Source: Rhizobium etli 8C-3
Lineage (GTDB): Bacteria > Pseudomonadota > Alphaproteobacteria > Rhizobiales > Rhizobiaceae
Assembly (NCBI RefSeq): GCF_001908375.1
Contig: NZ_CP017243.1
Coordinates: 248,001-312,000 of the forward strand
Length of the DNA stretch: 64,000 bases
Direction of reading: 5' to 3'
Below are positions 49,084-56,786 of this stretch, piece after piece (position 1 is the stretch's first letter; every line of letters starts with the position of its first letter). The notes beneath the pieces were generated by a model, which made no database searches, was not told where the DNA came from, and worked only from the letters and a program-made list of their open reading frames with translations. Made by a program: the position numbers and the translations under genes.

Positions 49084-49509
49084 ATGCTGAACGGAGCGCC
49101 TAAAGGCGGAATAAATTACCCTAGCTCAGACCGAGTATGCGCCGGAACCCATCTCTTTATCGATATGTGGGATGCAGAAAATACGGGAAATGCTGAAGCG
49201 ATTGAGGCGGCGGTAGCGCAAGCCGTTCATGACTGCCGCGCAACGATGTTGGAATCGAGTTATAGAAAATATAGCGAAGATGGGGGCGTCACGGGCTTCG
49301 CAATTCTCGCTGAATCGCACATTTGCGTAAATACCTGGCACGAAGAACGCATGGTCGCGATAGACGTATTTTTTTGTGGTTCGCTAGACCCGTACGCGAG
49401 TATCACCGCGTTGCGCGACGTATTTCGTCCATCCCGGATCGATATTAGCGAGCACAAGCGTCTTCTTGGAACAAGAATAACGCATCCAAATATTGTGGAA
49501 GCGCTTTAG
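49084..49509 (+). CDS. S-adenosylmethionine decarboxylase, bacterial SpeD/SpeH type
   Basis: 141 residues from ATG 49084 (GCGGAGCATAT upstream); in-frame ATGs at 49024 and 49030 exist but lie at the IS256 end. Family features: AGTHLFIDMWDA at residues 20-31, the processing site AESHICVNTWHE in which S78 becomes the pyruvoyl cofactor after cleavage from E77, H79, and AIDVFFCGSLDPYASI with the catalytic Cys near 98, then LRDVFRPSRIDISE. Makes decarboxylated AdoMet, the aminopropyl donor for spermidine. No spermidine synthase follows; a truncated unknown ORF does. Its pairing with a radical SAM gene suggests a non-polyamine role (inference). Confidence 0.85.
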   Translation: MLNGAPKGGINYPSSDRVCAGTHLFIDMWDAENTGNAEAIEAAVAQAVHDCRATMLESSYRKYSEDGGVTGFAILAESHICVNTWHEERMVAIDVFFCGSLDPYASITALRDVFRPSRIDISEHKRLLGTRITHPNIVEAL

Positions 49510-49540
49510 CCGAAAGTATTCTCCGAAATCGAGGCGGAAC

Positions 49541-49675
49541 ATGTCTAGACAAATCGTTTTCGTGCGCGAAAAATACCCTTCTGAATTCCGCACTATGATC
49601 GTGCCGAATGAAGTGCCGTACTACACAGAAAAGGGCTTTGAGGTATTCGTCGAGCTTGGTATCGGCGAAAAAATT
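49541..49675 (+). pseudogene. Unknown gene, 5' fragment, third member of the radical SAM / AdoMet decarboxylase cluster
   Basis: ATG 49541 follows GAGGCGGAAC, 31 bases after the decarboxylase gene. About 45 residues are read: MSRQIVFVREKYPSEFRTMI then VPNEVPYYTEKGFEVFVELG before the frame passes into an IS630 fragment. Not recognised; not spermidine synthase as far as I can tell. Confidence 0.5.
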
Positions 49676-49815
49676 GGCTTTGCGGAACCAGCCGGATGTC
49701 CTAAAGCGCCGGCGTGTCTGGTTCGACGGCCAACTGAATCTCGATCCAGAACAGCTGATCTTCATCGACGAAAGTGTGCTGCAGAGGCACGGAAGGAGTT
49801 CAGTATGAGCTAACC
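49676..49815 (+). pseudogene. IS630-family transposase fragment
   Basis: In the frame read from ~49690: RNQPDVLKRRRVWFDGQLNL then DPEQLIFIDESVLQRHGRSS, matching the segment around the first catalytic Asp (IDE) of IS630 transposases. Nothing further remains. Confidence 0.6.
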
Positions 49816-49913
49816 CCGTAACGTGAAGCTGCGTGAATGATGGAGGATGGCCCTCCGGGATCGGCTTTCAGGAGCGGGTCTCAAACCAGTCCGAGCTGCT
49901 GCGGTAAAGAGCC

Positions 49914-50276
49914 GTGGTGGCTGGGGCTTACTTTCCGCCGCCGGTGCGCGTCGTCTCCATTCCAAAGAAGACCGGAGGCGAAAGGGTTTTGGGTGTGCCG
50001 ACGGTCAGTGATCGGATCGCTCAGATGGTGGTCAAGCAGATGATTGAGCCGGATTTAGAGCCGCTCTTCTTGCCAGACTCCTATGGCTACAGGCCGATGA
50101 AGTCGGCTTTGGATGCCGTTGGGGTAACGCGTCAGCGGTGCTGGAAGTACGATTGGGTTCTGGAATTCGACATCAAAGGGCTGTTCGACAATCTTCCGCA
50201 TGATCTCTTTAATCGAAACCCCATTTTGTCGTCGAACGCTCGTTGCGTGATCGCCCTTGATGAGAAACCCTTTTAG
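49914..50276 (+). pseudogene. Group II intron reverse transcriptase fragment
   Basis: AYFPPPVRVVSIPKKTGGER, VLGVPTVSDRIAQMVVKQMI, EPLFLPDSYGYRPMKSALDA and YDWVLEFDIKGLFDNLPHDL are the N-terminal RT blocks of LtrA-type proteins (Y-R-P-x-x-S-A; F-D-I-K-G-x-F-D). It stops before the YADD box, and the maturase part is missing. Confidence 0.8.
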
Positions 50277-50347
50277 CCAGTTCCAACGCCGCGGCCGGAC
50301 ATGGGGCAACCATTGCCCGATTGACCCCAGTCTCCAACTTAAGTGGC

Positions 50348-50680
50348 TCAGCTCTCTTCAATGAGGCCACAGCTAGCAAGGGCAGAGACGAAATCGTGAA
50401 CGTCGCATTTGGTGACGTCATACCGTTCTGATTTAAGCTCGCTCAGTATCCTTGGTAGTGTATGCTCGCCGTCCAGTTTCGAAACCAAACCGGCGACCCA
50501 AGGCGGAGGAGATTGGATGATCTTTCTTGATTTCTGGGATTCCTTCCAATTCGAGCCTTTCATTTGGCCCAACCCATCGCTGGCGATTTTCCAGCTTGTC
50601 AAGAAGTATAAGGCGGCTTCGGGAGGCCCATACGGTCGTATGAAGCCCCACTTCACCATTACGGTCGACTCGGCGCCCAT
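50348..50680 (-). CDS. Small PqqD-like (winged-helix) protein
   Basis: 110 residues from ATG 50680 (MGAESTVMVKWGFIRPYGPP), with GGAG 14 bases upstream; the frame runs to 50743 from a TTG. The C-terminal half (WVAGLVSKLDGEHTLPRILS then DVHDFVSALASCGLIEES) has the L-D-G-x-x-T-x-x-x-I and hydrophobic ...L-x-x-x-G-L-I-E pattern of PqqD/RRE-type leader-peptide binding domains and of the short regions preceding YcaO/ThiF-type enzymes. No precursor peptide or modifying enzyme lies beside it on the same strand; the nearest radical SAM gene is 2.6 kb away and divergent. A sigma-54-like sequence lies directly upstream. Confidence 0.45.
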   Translation of the reverse strand: MGAESTVMVKWGFIRPYGPPEAALYFLTSWKIASDGLGQMKGSNWKESQKSRKIIQSPPPWVAGLVSKLDGEHTLPRILSELKSERYDVTKCDVHDFVSALASCGLIEES

Positions 50681-50721
50681 TGCTGATAAACAAAACTCCA
50701 ATCTCTCGGCATGTGGTAGAT

Positions 50722-50736
50722 CCAAAAATCGTGCCA
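50722..50736 (-). promoter_or_regulatory. sigma-54-like promoter upstream of the PqqD-like gene
   Basis: The minus strand reads TGGCACGATTTTTGG: perfect -24, GG for GC at -12, 42 bases before ATG 50680. No TGT-N10-ACA site is visible within ~150 bases upstream, so NifA control is doubtful. Confidence 0.45.
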
Positions 50737-50904
50737 GCTGCAAAAAGAGCCTAGGAAAAGTTTTCCTATTTGCTCGGAGCCTAAATGCAACTGCATCAAC
50801 AGCGCCCGAACAATATCGCGTCGCGTTTCAACAAATCGGCAGCGCCGCATGCGCGCCAATCAACCGCAGACGAGGGAGAAAACTCCGAGCAGCTCCGGCA
50901 GTGT

Positions 50905-51275
50905 TCTGGTAAGCGCGTCGCCGTGTTCCGCAAAGCGGCGCACAACGGCAGCGCCTATGCAGTCCGCCCCGCCATGACAAGCGCAATGCGCGCAGTGGAG
51001 TGCTCGGCAGGAGGGAAGAGTTCGGCTCGTGGCGTCCCGGGCATGGCGGGTGCGCCTACCCCGGTTACTAAACGATCTCCAGCCACCGTCGACGGTCACC
51101 ACAGACCCGGTGACGCTTGCGCGCTGGCGAGAAAGCGCACCGCTCGGGCAATTTTGTCTGGACGCGCCACGCGACCCATTGGCACCCGGCTGCGCACCGC
51201 GGTGAGGTCTATCTTGCCCGCGCGTTCAAGTTCCGAAACCATCGGCATGCGCACGTAAAAGTTCCCTGACCAACG
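50905..51275 (-). pseudogene. Short-chain dehydrogenase/reductase remnant (two fused SDR pieces)
   Basis: The minus strand reads MPMVSELERAGKIDLTAVRS and VPMGRVARPDKIARAVRFLA, then after a frameshift VTGSVVTVDGGWRSF, the C-terminal part of an SDR. The same strand then reads HGGADCIGAAVVRRFAEHGD, the nucleotide-binding start (G-G-A-x-x-I-G) of a second SDR. A double SDR resembles y4vI of NGR234 from memory. The N-terminal three quarters of the first SDR and nearly all of the second are lost. It is the last member of the P450 operon. Confidence 0.6.
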
Positions 51276-51305
51276 TTGACGATCTCGAGGCTGAATCCTG
51301 ATCGA

Positions 51306-51833
51306 TCAAGTCTCACTTTCACCCTCTTGAAGGAATGCAGTCTTCCTAAATGCGTAGACGGGGTCATCGGGACATGATGCTCCGATCGGCTGCCGGTGGC
51401 CGAACTGCTCAGTCTCGGATGCCGCGGCCAAGATCTGCTCCTCGACTAGATCATAGACCACCGTCCGTTCGGCAATTCTCCAATCCCCTCCCTTTTTCAG
51501 GAACAGATCGCAATAGCGGCCGCAGATCAGGGCCTGACTTAGCGTTCCGGCCTTGTTCGGTGCGCGTTGCAGTGCGGCGAAGTAACTTTCGACGGCGGCT
51601 TTTTCCGGGCTGCTGAACTCAATCAGAATGTTCGTGATTTGATGGATGTTGCGCGGTCCCGTCTTGAAGACACCAAGGGCGAACTCGATGAAGCCCTCGG
51701 CCGAACCGGAATAGGTCCCGTGATTGTCACGTGCATCGGGCCAGTAGGAACTGCGCAGCGCCCTTTCATCGGCGCGGTCTATCCCGCGGCAATACCGATA
51801 GAGGCAGTCGCGGAGCGCCTCGCGGTCGAGCAA
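51306..51833 (-). CDS. SnoaL-like (NTF2-fold) protein of the P450 operon
   Basis: 175 residues. [80 protein letters not shown] and [20 protein letters not shown] give the aromatic-hydroxylase-beta/SnoaL pattern. The listed start is TTG 51833. A better ATG with MKHKK lies ~27 bases upstream but is out of frame by one base at a run of eight A residues (51842-51849), so the annotated start depends on whether that run is seven or eight. Likely a small hydratase/isomerase-type partner acting on the P450 product; substrate unknown. Confidence 0.7.
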   Translation of the reverse strand: MLDREALRDCLYRYCRGIDRADERALRSSYWPDARDNHGTYSGSAEGFIEFALGVFKTGPRNIHQITNILIEFSSPEKAAVESYFAALQRAPNKAGTLSQALICGRYCDLFLKKGGDWRIAERTVVYDLVEEQILAAASETEQFGHRQPIGASCPDDPVYAFRKTAFLQEGESET

Positions 51834-52062
51834 TTCGGTAATTTTTTTTGTGTTTCATCGCTTGTCGCACATCTGATATTGGGGCGCTTACCCATCCAGT
51901 GACGCAGCCAGCTTTCAACTGCTCGGCTGACGTAAGGAAAAACCCTCCCTCTGCTTAGGCATGCATGTAAACAACTGCCCTTAGAAGTAGACATCAATGG
52001 GAGAGCTGCGGGTAAGGTGTTTGGACAGCGACGGCGCCGTCATGCACCAGTTGCGTTGCGTT

Positions 52063-52317
52063 TCAACCCCCACAATGTTGGTTGAACAAAAGGCGATCGA
52101 GCAACGCATCCGAAACGCAATCTATCTCCAGCGCACGTTCAGGGCAGGATCGAGCGCCTCGCGACGCGAACAGTTCGTCCCTCTCCTCGACATCGATTGC
52201 ACCGGGCAGTATGTATCCCTCGTCGTCAAGATTGAATATTTCGGGCGCTTGGGCCCAGCATCTTGCATGACCTTGGCATTTGGAAGTGTGCACTATGACG
52301 CGCATACGGTACTCCAT
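52063..52317 (-). CDS. [3Fe-4S] ferredoxin, P450 redox partner
   Basis: 84 residues from ATG 52317 with AGGAGG seven bases upstream. MRVIVHTSKCQGHARCWAQA, APEIFNLDDEGYILPG and RSCPERALEI place three cysteines (C14, C20, C58) in the C-x5-C ... C-P pattern of [3Fe-4S] ferredoxins that serve bacterial P450s (the fourth Cys of 4Fe proteins is replaced). Starts 20 bases after the P450 stop, so co-transcribed. Passes electrons to the P450. Confidence 0.85.
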   Translation of the reverse strand: MEYRMRVIVHTSKCQGHARCWAQAPEIFNLDDEGYILPGAIDVEERDELFASRGARSCPERALEIDCVSDALLDRLLFNQHCGG

Positions 52318-52337
52318 GTCTTTCCTCCTCTCAATTA

Positions 52338-53555
52338 TCAGGACCAGTCCAGGATCAGATTCTCTATTCCAAACACGTGGCCCCCATAGGTGATGGGCGC
52401 CGTACCATCCTTGATACGGAAGTCAGGGATGCGCGACAGCCACTCCTCCAGGCCGATGACGATCTCTCGCCGGGCAAGGTGTGATCCAAGACAGCGATGG
52501 GGACCGTACGCAAAAGCGGTGTGGCGATTGTCTTCTCGTGCCAAATCGATCGTGTTCGGATTTTCGAATTCCACCGGATCACGATTGGCAATCATCGTGG
52601 CGCAGGAAATGTAGTCCCCCTTACGGATCGGCGCGCCTTCGAAATTGATATCTTTCGTCGCCACACGGATCATCTGCACGGTCGAATAGGCGCGAAGCAG
52701 TTCTTCGGCTGCGAGCACAATTCGATCCGGTTTGCTCCGCAGCAATTCCTGTTCTGTCGGATTGCGCGCGAGATAGGCCAGGTCAAAGCCGATCGCCGTT
52801 GCCACGGTGTCCAGTCCCGCGACGAATAGAAGCACGCCTATTCCATGGATTTCCTGGTCTCTCAACAGGCGGCCGTCGACCTTTGCCTGCACGACGAAGG
52901 TCATGAAATCGTCGGCCGGTTCTTTGCGGCGCATCGCTGCAAGTTCATCGATGAACGCCAAAATTGTTCGGGCGGCTGCGGTTCGTCTGATGCCGTCGCC
53001 GTGGAGCAGGTCCTTCCCCCAGCCCACGAATGTATTGAGGCGCTCATCGGATAAGCCGAGCAAACGGAGGAAGATACTAACCGCAAAAGGAAAGGCGAAG
53101 TCCGTCAAGATGTCGCAGCTTGTGCTCGACGCGGAAATCTTGGAAATCAACGCAATCGCCCGATCACGGACCGCCGGTTCAAGCTCCATTATCCGCCTGG
53201 GCGAAAGCAGCGGATTGAGAAGTGAGCGAAACACGCTGTGAGCCGGGGGGTCGAGTTCAAGCGGGATCAGCGGCCAGTTTTCGCCAAGCGCCGAGGCGAA
53301 AAGGCTCCGATGGCTGGAAAAGGTTCCGGTGTCCTGCAGCAATTTGCGTTGGTCCTGAGCGCGAACGATGACCCAGGTACCTCGGCCATCGCGCGTATTG
53401 CAGGGAGAATAAAAGATTCTCGGTCCATTATGGAGGCAAGCGACAGCTGCGTGCGGATCCCCATTTGGCATGCGCTCCATGCCGGGCGACGTGAACAGGC
53501 TGAAGTCCTTCACCATTTCGGGAGGGACATGTTCTGGAACCCTAATGGTAGCCAC
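52338..53555 (-). CDS. Cytochrome P450 (CYP127-like)
   Basis: 405 residues from GTG 53555 (AGGAG upstream, then ATIRVPEHVPPEMVKDFSLF); the open frame extends to 53912 but that part lacks coding character. Heme ligand C355 in FAYGPHRCLGSHLARRE, I-helix AGLDT (246-250), ExxR in EELLR (285-288), and the HPPAH-equivalent LELDPPAHSVFR. Soluble, class I bacterial P450, served by the adjacent ferredoxin. Context (ferredoxin, SnoaL-like, SDR; symbiotic region) recalls the CYP127A cluster of rhizobial symbiotic plasmids. Substrate unknown, possibly a plant phenolic or terpenoid. Confidence 0.88.
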   Translation of the reverse strand: MATIRVPEHVPPEMVKDFSLFTSPGMERMPNGDPHAAVACLHNGPRIFYSPCNTRDGRGTWVIVRAQDQRKLLQDTGTFSSHRSLFASALGENWPLIPLELDPPAHSVFRSLLNPLLSPRRIMELEPAVRDRAIALISKISASSTSCDILTDFAFPFAVSIFLRLLGLSDERLNTFVGWGKDLLHGDGIRRTAAARTILAFIDELAAMRRKEPADDFMTFVVQAKVDGRLLRDQEIHGIGVLLFVAGLDTVATAIGFDLAYLARNPTEQELLRSKPDRIVLAAEELLRAYSTVQMIRVATKDINFEGAPIRKGDYISCATMIANRDPVEFENPNTIDLAREDNRHTAFAYGPHRCLGSHLARREIVIGLEEWLSRIPDFRIKDGTAPITYGGHVFGIENLILDWS

Positions 53556-54450
53556 TGCTTTTCTCCTGTCATCAAAGCCCCTTCGCCGAGAACGAATTCT
53601 CCTCGGAGAGGGAGCGAGCAAAATCGTTGAGCGCCAGATTTCCAATCTCAGCAGCGCGAGGCGCCAATGACATGCGATGCAGCGATCAGATCGCCGTGCG
53701 GCTCGAAATCCACGCTGCTTTGTTGGCCGAAGTCGAAATTTCTTGGATGCCTCGCCCGCCCTTCCGGTCGACATCGGATTTTCACGGGTACCTCTCTTCC
53801 GGTAAATGCGTTCTGAGCACAGATGCATTTTGATTTCCTCCGCTCCATGGCGGTCACCAAAGAAACCGGCCGACAGTCCTTGCCGCCCCGCAAGAAGAAC
53901 TTCAAAGTTCATGCCAATTTGATTGATTTGGCCGGAAAGAAATTTTTCAATTGCCTTTCAGCGCTTTGGCTCAAGGCAGAACAAAGATTGGCTGATCAAG
54001 GCCGTGTCGCGCATCTAACAAAACCCGACATCAGGTGCCGGATGCCATCTATTCAGGTGCGACTTTTTCCCAGCCACCACAGCCGGGGGCCAGAGACAGC
54101 GCGACGAGCAACGAATGTCCTGATGTACTGCGATGCAGTGGGATAGCTTGAGGGTGGGTAGCTTTGAATTGTGGCATCGAGCTAGCGGCGGAATTCCGGG
54201 AAAAGCTCGAAGCGTGCTACTCCTTTGTCCTGAATGTCAGTTCTACCAGCCCGACGACACCACCCTAAGAGTCGGCGGCAATCTGCCGATTGGGTGTTGT
54301 CTGACAGCAATGGATATGGTGGCCTACCGTCCGCCGAGACGGAAGGCGATGGCCGCAGAAAGCCCGCTCAAGCGGCGGGCCGAAAATGCCGTCCGAAACA
54401 AATCCACAAAACTGCCCTGCCTGGCACGGCAAGAGCGTGGGTACGGAGAT
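53556..54450 (+). other. Intergenic region between the P450 operon and fnrN
   Basis: 895 bases with only short, unconvincing frames on both strands (for example 53823-54146 plus, unrecognised). No NifA site with a sigma-54 promoter was found for the P450 operon here. Function not apparent. Confidence 0.4.
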
Positions 54451-54464
54451 TTGATCTGGATCAA
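54451..54464 (+). promoter_or_regulatory. Anaerobox 1 (FNR/FixK-type site) upstream of fnrN
   Basis: TTGAT-CTGG-ATCAA, a perfect palindromic match to TTGAT-N4-ATCAA, 129 bases before the fnrN start codon. Confidence 0.88.
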
Positions 54465-54482
54465 ATCGCAATCCTGATGAAA

Positions 54483-54496
54483 TTGATAGCCATCAA
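54483..54496 (+). promoter_or_regulatory. Anaerobox 2 (FNR/FixK-type site) upstream of fnrN
   Basis: TTGAT-AGCC-ATCAA, a second perfect site, centre 32 bases (about three helical turns) downstream of the first. A double site suits dual positive and negative autoregulation, as reported for Rhizobium leguminosarum fnrN. Confidence 0.88.
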
Positions 54497-54592
54497 AGAC
54501 GCGCTGGAAGAAATAGGGATAGCCGAAGTCGCAACGGCCGCGTGGTCGTCTCGGGCATGTCCGGCATAGGCGGTTTTCGAAGGGATCAGGAC

Positions 54593-55309
54593 ATGGACGT
54601 CGCACGCGGTGAGGTTCTCGTGATTAGCACTTCCGTCGCTTGCCGTTCCTGCCAGGCGCGGCACGGCGTCGTTTGCGGCGCCTTGTCGGCTGGCCAGCTT
54701 AGCGAACTTGGCCGCCACTCGCTGCGCCGCAAGGTCGACGCAGGCTGCGAGATCATTGCACAAGGATCGGAAAACTCTTTCTATTCGAACATCACGCGCG
54801 GCGTGGTGAAGCTCTGCAAGGTGATGTCGGACGGGCGCCAGCAGATCGTTGGCCTGCAATTCGCCCCCGATTTCGTCGGCCGCCCCTTCGTGCGCGAAAG
54901 CACGCTGTCGGCCGAGGCCGCGACCGATGCGGAGATCTGCGTGTTCCCCCGCAATTTGCTCGAACGCATGATATTGGAGACTAGGGAATTGCAGCGTAGC
55001 CTGCACGCTCAGGCGCTGAACGAGCTGGATGCCGCGCGCGAATGGATGCTGACGCTCGGCCGGCGGACCGCCGAGGAGAAGGTCGCAAGCCTGCTCCACC
55101 TCATTGCCGCCCACGCCGAGACGGCGACGAGCACTGCCTTCGATCTGCCGCTATCGCGTGCCGAGATTGCCGACTTTCTCGGGCTGACGATCGAAACCGT
55201 CAGCCGCCAGTTGACCCGGCTTCGCAAAGAGGGCGTCATCCGCATCGAGAACATCCGGCATATCACCGTGCCCGACATGGATGCGCTCGCAAAGAAAATC
55301 AGCGGGTAA
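54593..55309 (+). CDS. fnrN: FnrN, oxygen-sensing Crp/Fnr-family regulator
   Basis: 238 residues from ATG 54593 (AAGGGATCAGGAC upstream); longer starts to 54542 are possible. The N-terminal cysteines C17-x2-C20-x7-C28 (ACRSCQARHGVVCG) plus a central C75 (VVKLCKVMSDGR) can hold the oxygen-labile [4Fe-4S] cluster, which distinguishes it from FixK. A cyclic-nucleotide-type barrel (ENSFYSNITRGVVKL, QIVGLQFAPDFVGRPF) is followed by a C-terminal HTH with the E-x-x-S-R signature (LTIETVSRQLTRLRKEGVIR). Activates fixNOPQ/fixGHIS-type and its own genes at low oxygen. Two anaeroboxes upstream indicate autoregulation. Confidence 0.9.
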   Translation: MDVARGEVLVISTSVACRSCQARHGVVCGALSAGQLSELGRHSLRRKVDAGCEIIAQGSENSFYSNITRGVVKLCKVMSDGRQQIVGLQFAPDFVGRPFVRESTLSAEAATDAEICVFPRNLLERMILETRELQRSLHAQALNELDAAREWMLTLGRRTAEEKVASLLHLIAAHAETATSTAFDLPLSRAEIADFLGLTIETVSRQLTRLRKEGVIRIENIRHITVPDMDALAKKISG

Positions 55310-56071
55310 TTGCCACCCGCGTATCGCCAGCGTAAAGAACTAGGCGGCATTGTCGGGATGCAGACGGACGTGCCGGGCGCTACCACATCGAGCATTCCGG
55401 GCGAGAAAACTTCTAGTCCCGGAGCCGCCGGCTTGCAGCTCGGGATAGCCGCCGGGCAGGTGGGTGGCGTCGCCATCGGCGCCGGGCGCCCAGCACGTCG
55501 CCAGCGAGCTGAGCGGTGAGTGGTGAATGGAACAAAATATCAGCTCCGCGGCGACGTCAGCCGAGCAACAAATGCTCGTAGGCCAAAGGCTACATAGCGC
55601 GACCCGGGTGCCGGTCGGCATCAGCCGATCGATATTGGCGGCTGCGAGCTCTTCACGCCCCCAACCTGCGGATATCCGCCATCGTCGTCTTCTGTGACGA
55701 AATTATCGGAGCCGTTTGCGTTTCACCATTTTTCGATGCGCGGTCCGAGCCTGGCGCCCCCTTTTGTCGGACCTCAAACTTTCTTGTGCAGTTTCAAACA
55801 AGAAAACGTGCGCGGGTAGACATACGCACGAGCAGAACCTCAAGCCCCGTGACCCGCGCCTTCCCGCCGCGACCGGACTGGCGGGCAGTATGCTAAGGTT
55901 CTAAAAGGCGACAGAGAAACCTTGATCGAGATGCGGTCGGAAGTAGCCGAAACAGCGCCCGGCCGTCAGCGCGGCACAACGGCTTCACAATTCGCTCGCC
56001 CGCACGAGCAGCGCACGAGTGCGGCGACGAAGGCCCTGTGCTGACCGCAAGTCCATCTCCTTCAGGCCAAA
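55310..56071 (+). other. Intergenic region fnrN to prxS
   Basis: Several short frames, none recognised. The region contains the TGT-N10-ACA site at 55785-55800. No RNA gene or terminator identified with confidence. Confidence 0.4.
55785..55800 (+). promoter_or_regulatory. NifA-type upstream site (TGT-N10-ACA) upstream of prxS
   Basis: TGT-GCAGTTTCAA-ACA, exact. It lies 272 bases upstream of the -24 element, farther than usual (80-150), so its use is uncertain. Confidence 0.5.
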
Positions 56072-56087
56072 TGGCATGACGCTTGCT
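56072..56087 (+). promoter_or_regulatory. sigma-54 promoter of prxS-rpoN2
   Basis: TGGCATGACGCTTGCT, full match to TGGCAYG-N4-TTGCW, 84 bases before the prxS start. Makes rpoN2 expression itself sigma-54-dependent, a positive loop. Confidence 0.88.
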
Positions 56088-56171
56088 TGCCCTGGCGTGT
56101 GGGCCGAGGTCGGATTCGTGTTAGCCGTGACTGAGAGGCCGCAAATAAATTTTCCTAGAGGAGCTTCATTG

Positions 56172-56711
56172 ATGACCATGGAAAAGCAGGTCCCTATTGT
56201 CACCTTTCGCACGCGGGTTCGCGACGAGTCTATATCCGGTCCCAACCCCTACCGCTGGGAAGACAAGACGACCGACGACTATTTCAGCGGTAAGCGGGTA
56301 ATCCTTTTTTCGCTGCCGGGCGCCTTCACGCCAATCTGCTCCACCTTCCAACTGCCTGATTTCGAAAGTCTTTATGTCGAGTTTAAGAAGAATGGCATTG
56401 ACGACATCTACTGTCTCTCCGTCAACGATGCCTTCGTCATGAATGCTTGGGGCAAGTCTCAGGGGTTGAAAAATGTCAAGCTTATCCCGGACGGTTCGGG
56501 AGAATTCACTCGGAAAATGGGTATGCTCGTCGCCAAGGACAATCTCGGTTTCGGTCTGCGCTCCTGGCGCTACGCTGCCGTGATCAATAATGGCGTCGTG
56601 GAGGGGTGGTTCGAGGAAGAAGGCTTTGGCGACAACTGCGCGACCGATCCGTATGGCGTTTCTTCGCCGCAAAACATTTTGAAATGCCTTAAGGCCCCAG
56701 CCTTCGTATGA
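56172..56711 (+). CDS. prxS: PrxS, atypical 2-Cys (Prx5-type) peroxiredoxin
   Basis: 179 residues from ATG 56172 (AGAGGAGCTTCATTG). Peroxidatic C56 in LPGAFTPICSTFQLPDFE (the P-x-x-x-T-x-x-C motif), conserved Arg in SWRYAAVINNGVVEGW. DDIYCLSVNDAFVMNAW and TRKMGMLVAKDNLGFGLRSW are typical of the Prx5 group. Reduces H2O2 and organic peroxides; thought to protect nitrogen-fixing cells. Directly upstream of rpoN2, as in R. etli prxS-rpoN2. Confidence 0.88.
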   Translation: MTMEKQVPIVTFRTRVRDESISGPNPYRWEDKTTDDYFSGKRVILFSLPGAFTPICSTFQLPDFESLYVEFKKNGIDDIYCLSVNDAFVMNAWGKSQGLKNVKLIPDGSGEFTRKMGMLVAKDNLGFGLRSWRYAAVINNGVVEGWFEEEGFGDNCATDPYGVSSPQNILKCLKAPAFV

Positions 56712-56786
56712 GCATTGAAGCCAACGACCAGCAGCTACGACTTGTCGTGCACACCTGCGCCGAATGATAGGAGTTTTGCTCGAACC

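Noticed and set aside
53556..53912. N-terminal extension of the P450 gene to 53912
   Set aside because: Lacks coding character and a ribosome-binding site; GTG 53555 has AGGAG upstream and gives a normal P450 length.
53823..54146. 107-codon plus-strand ORF between P450 and fnrN
   Set aside because: No recognisable features, no ribosome-binding site, overlaps the upstream region of the P450 gene.
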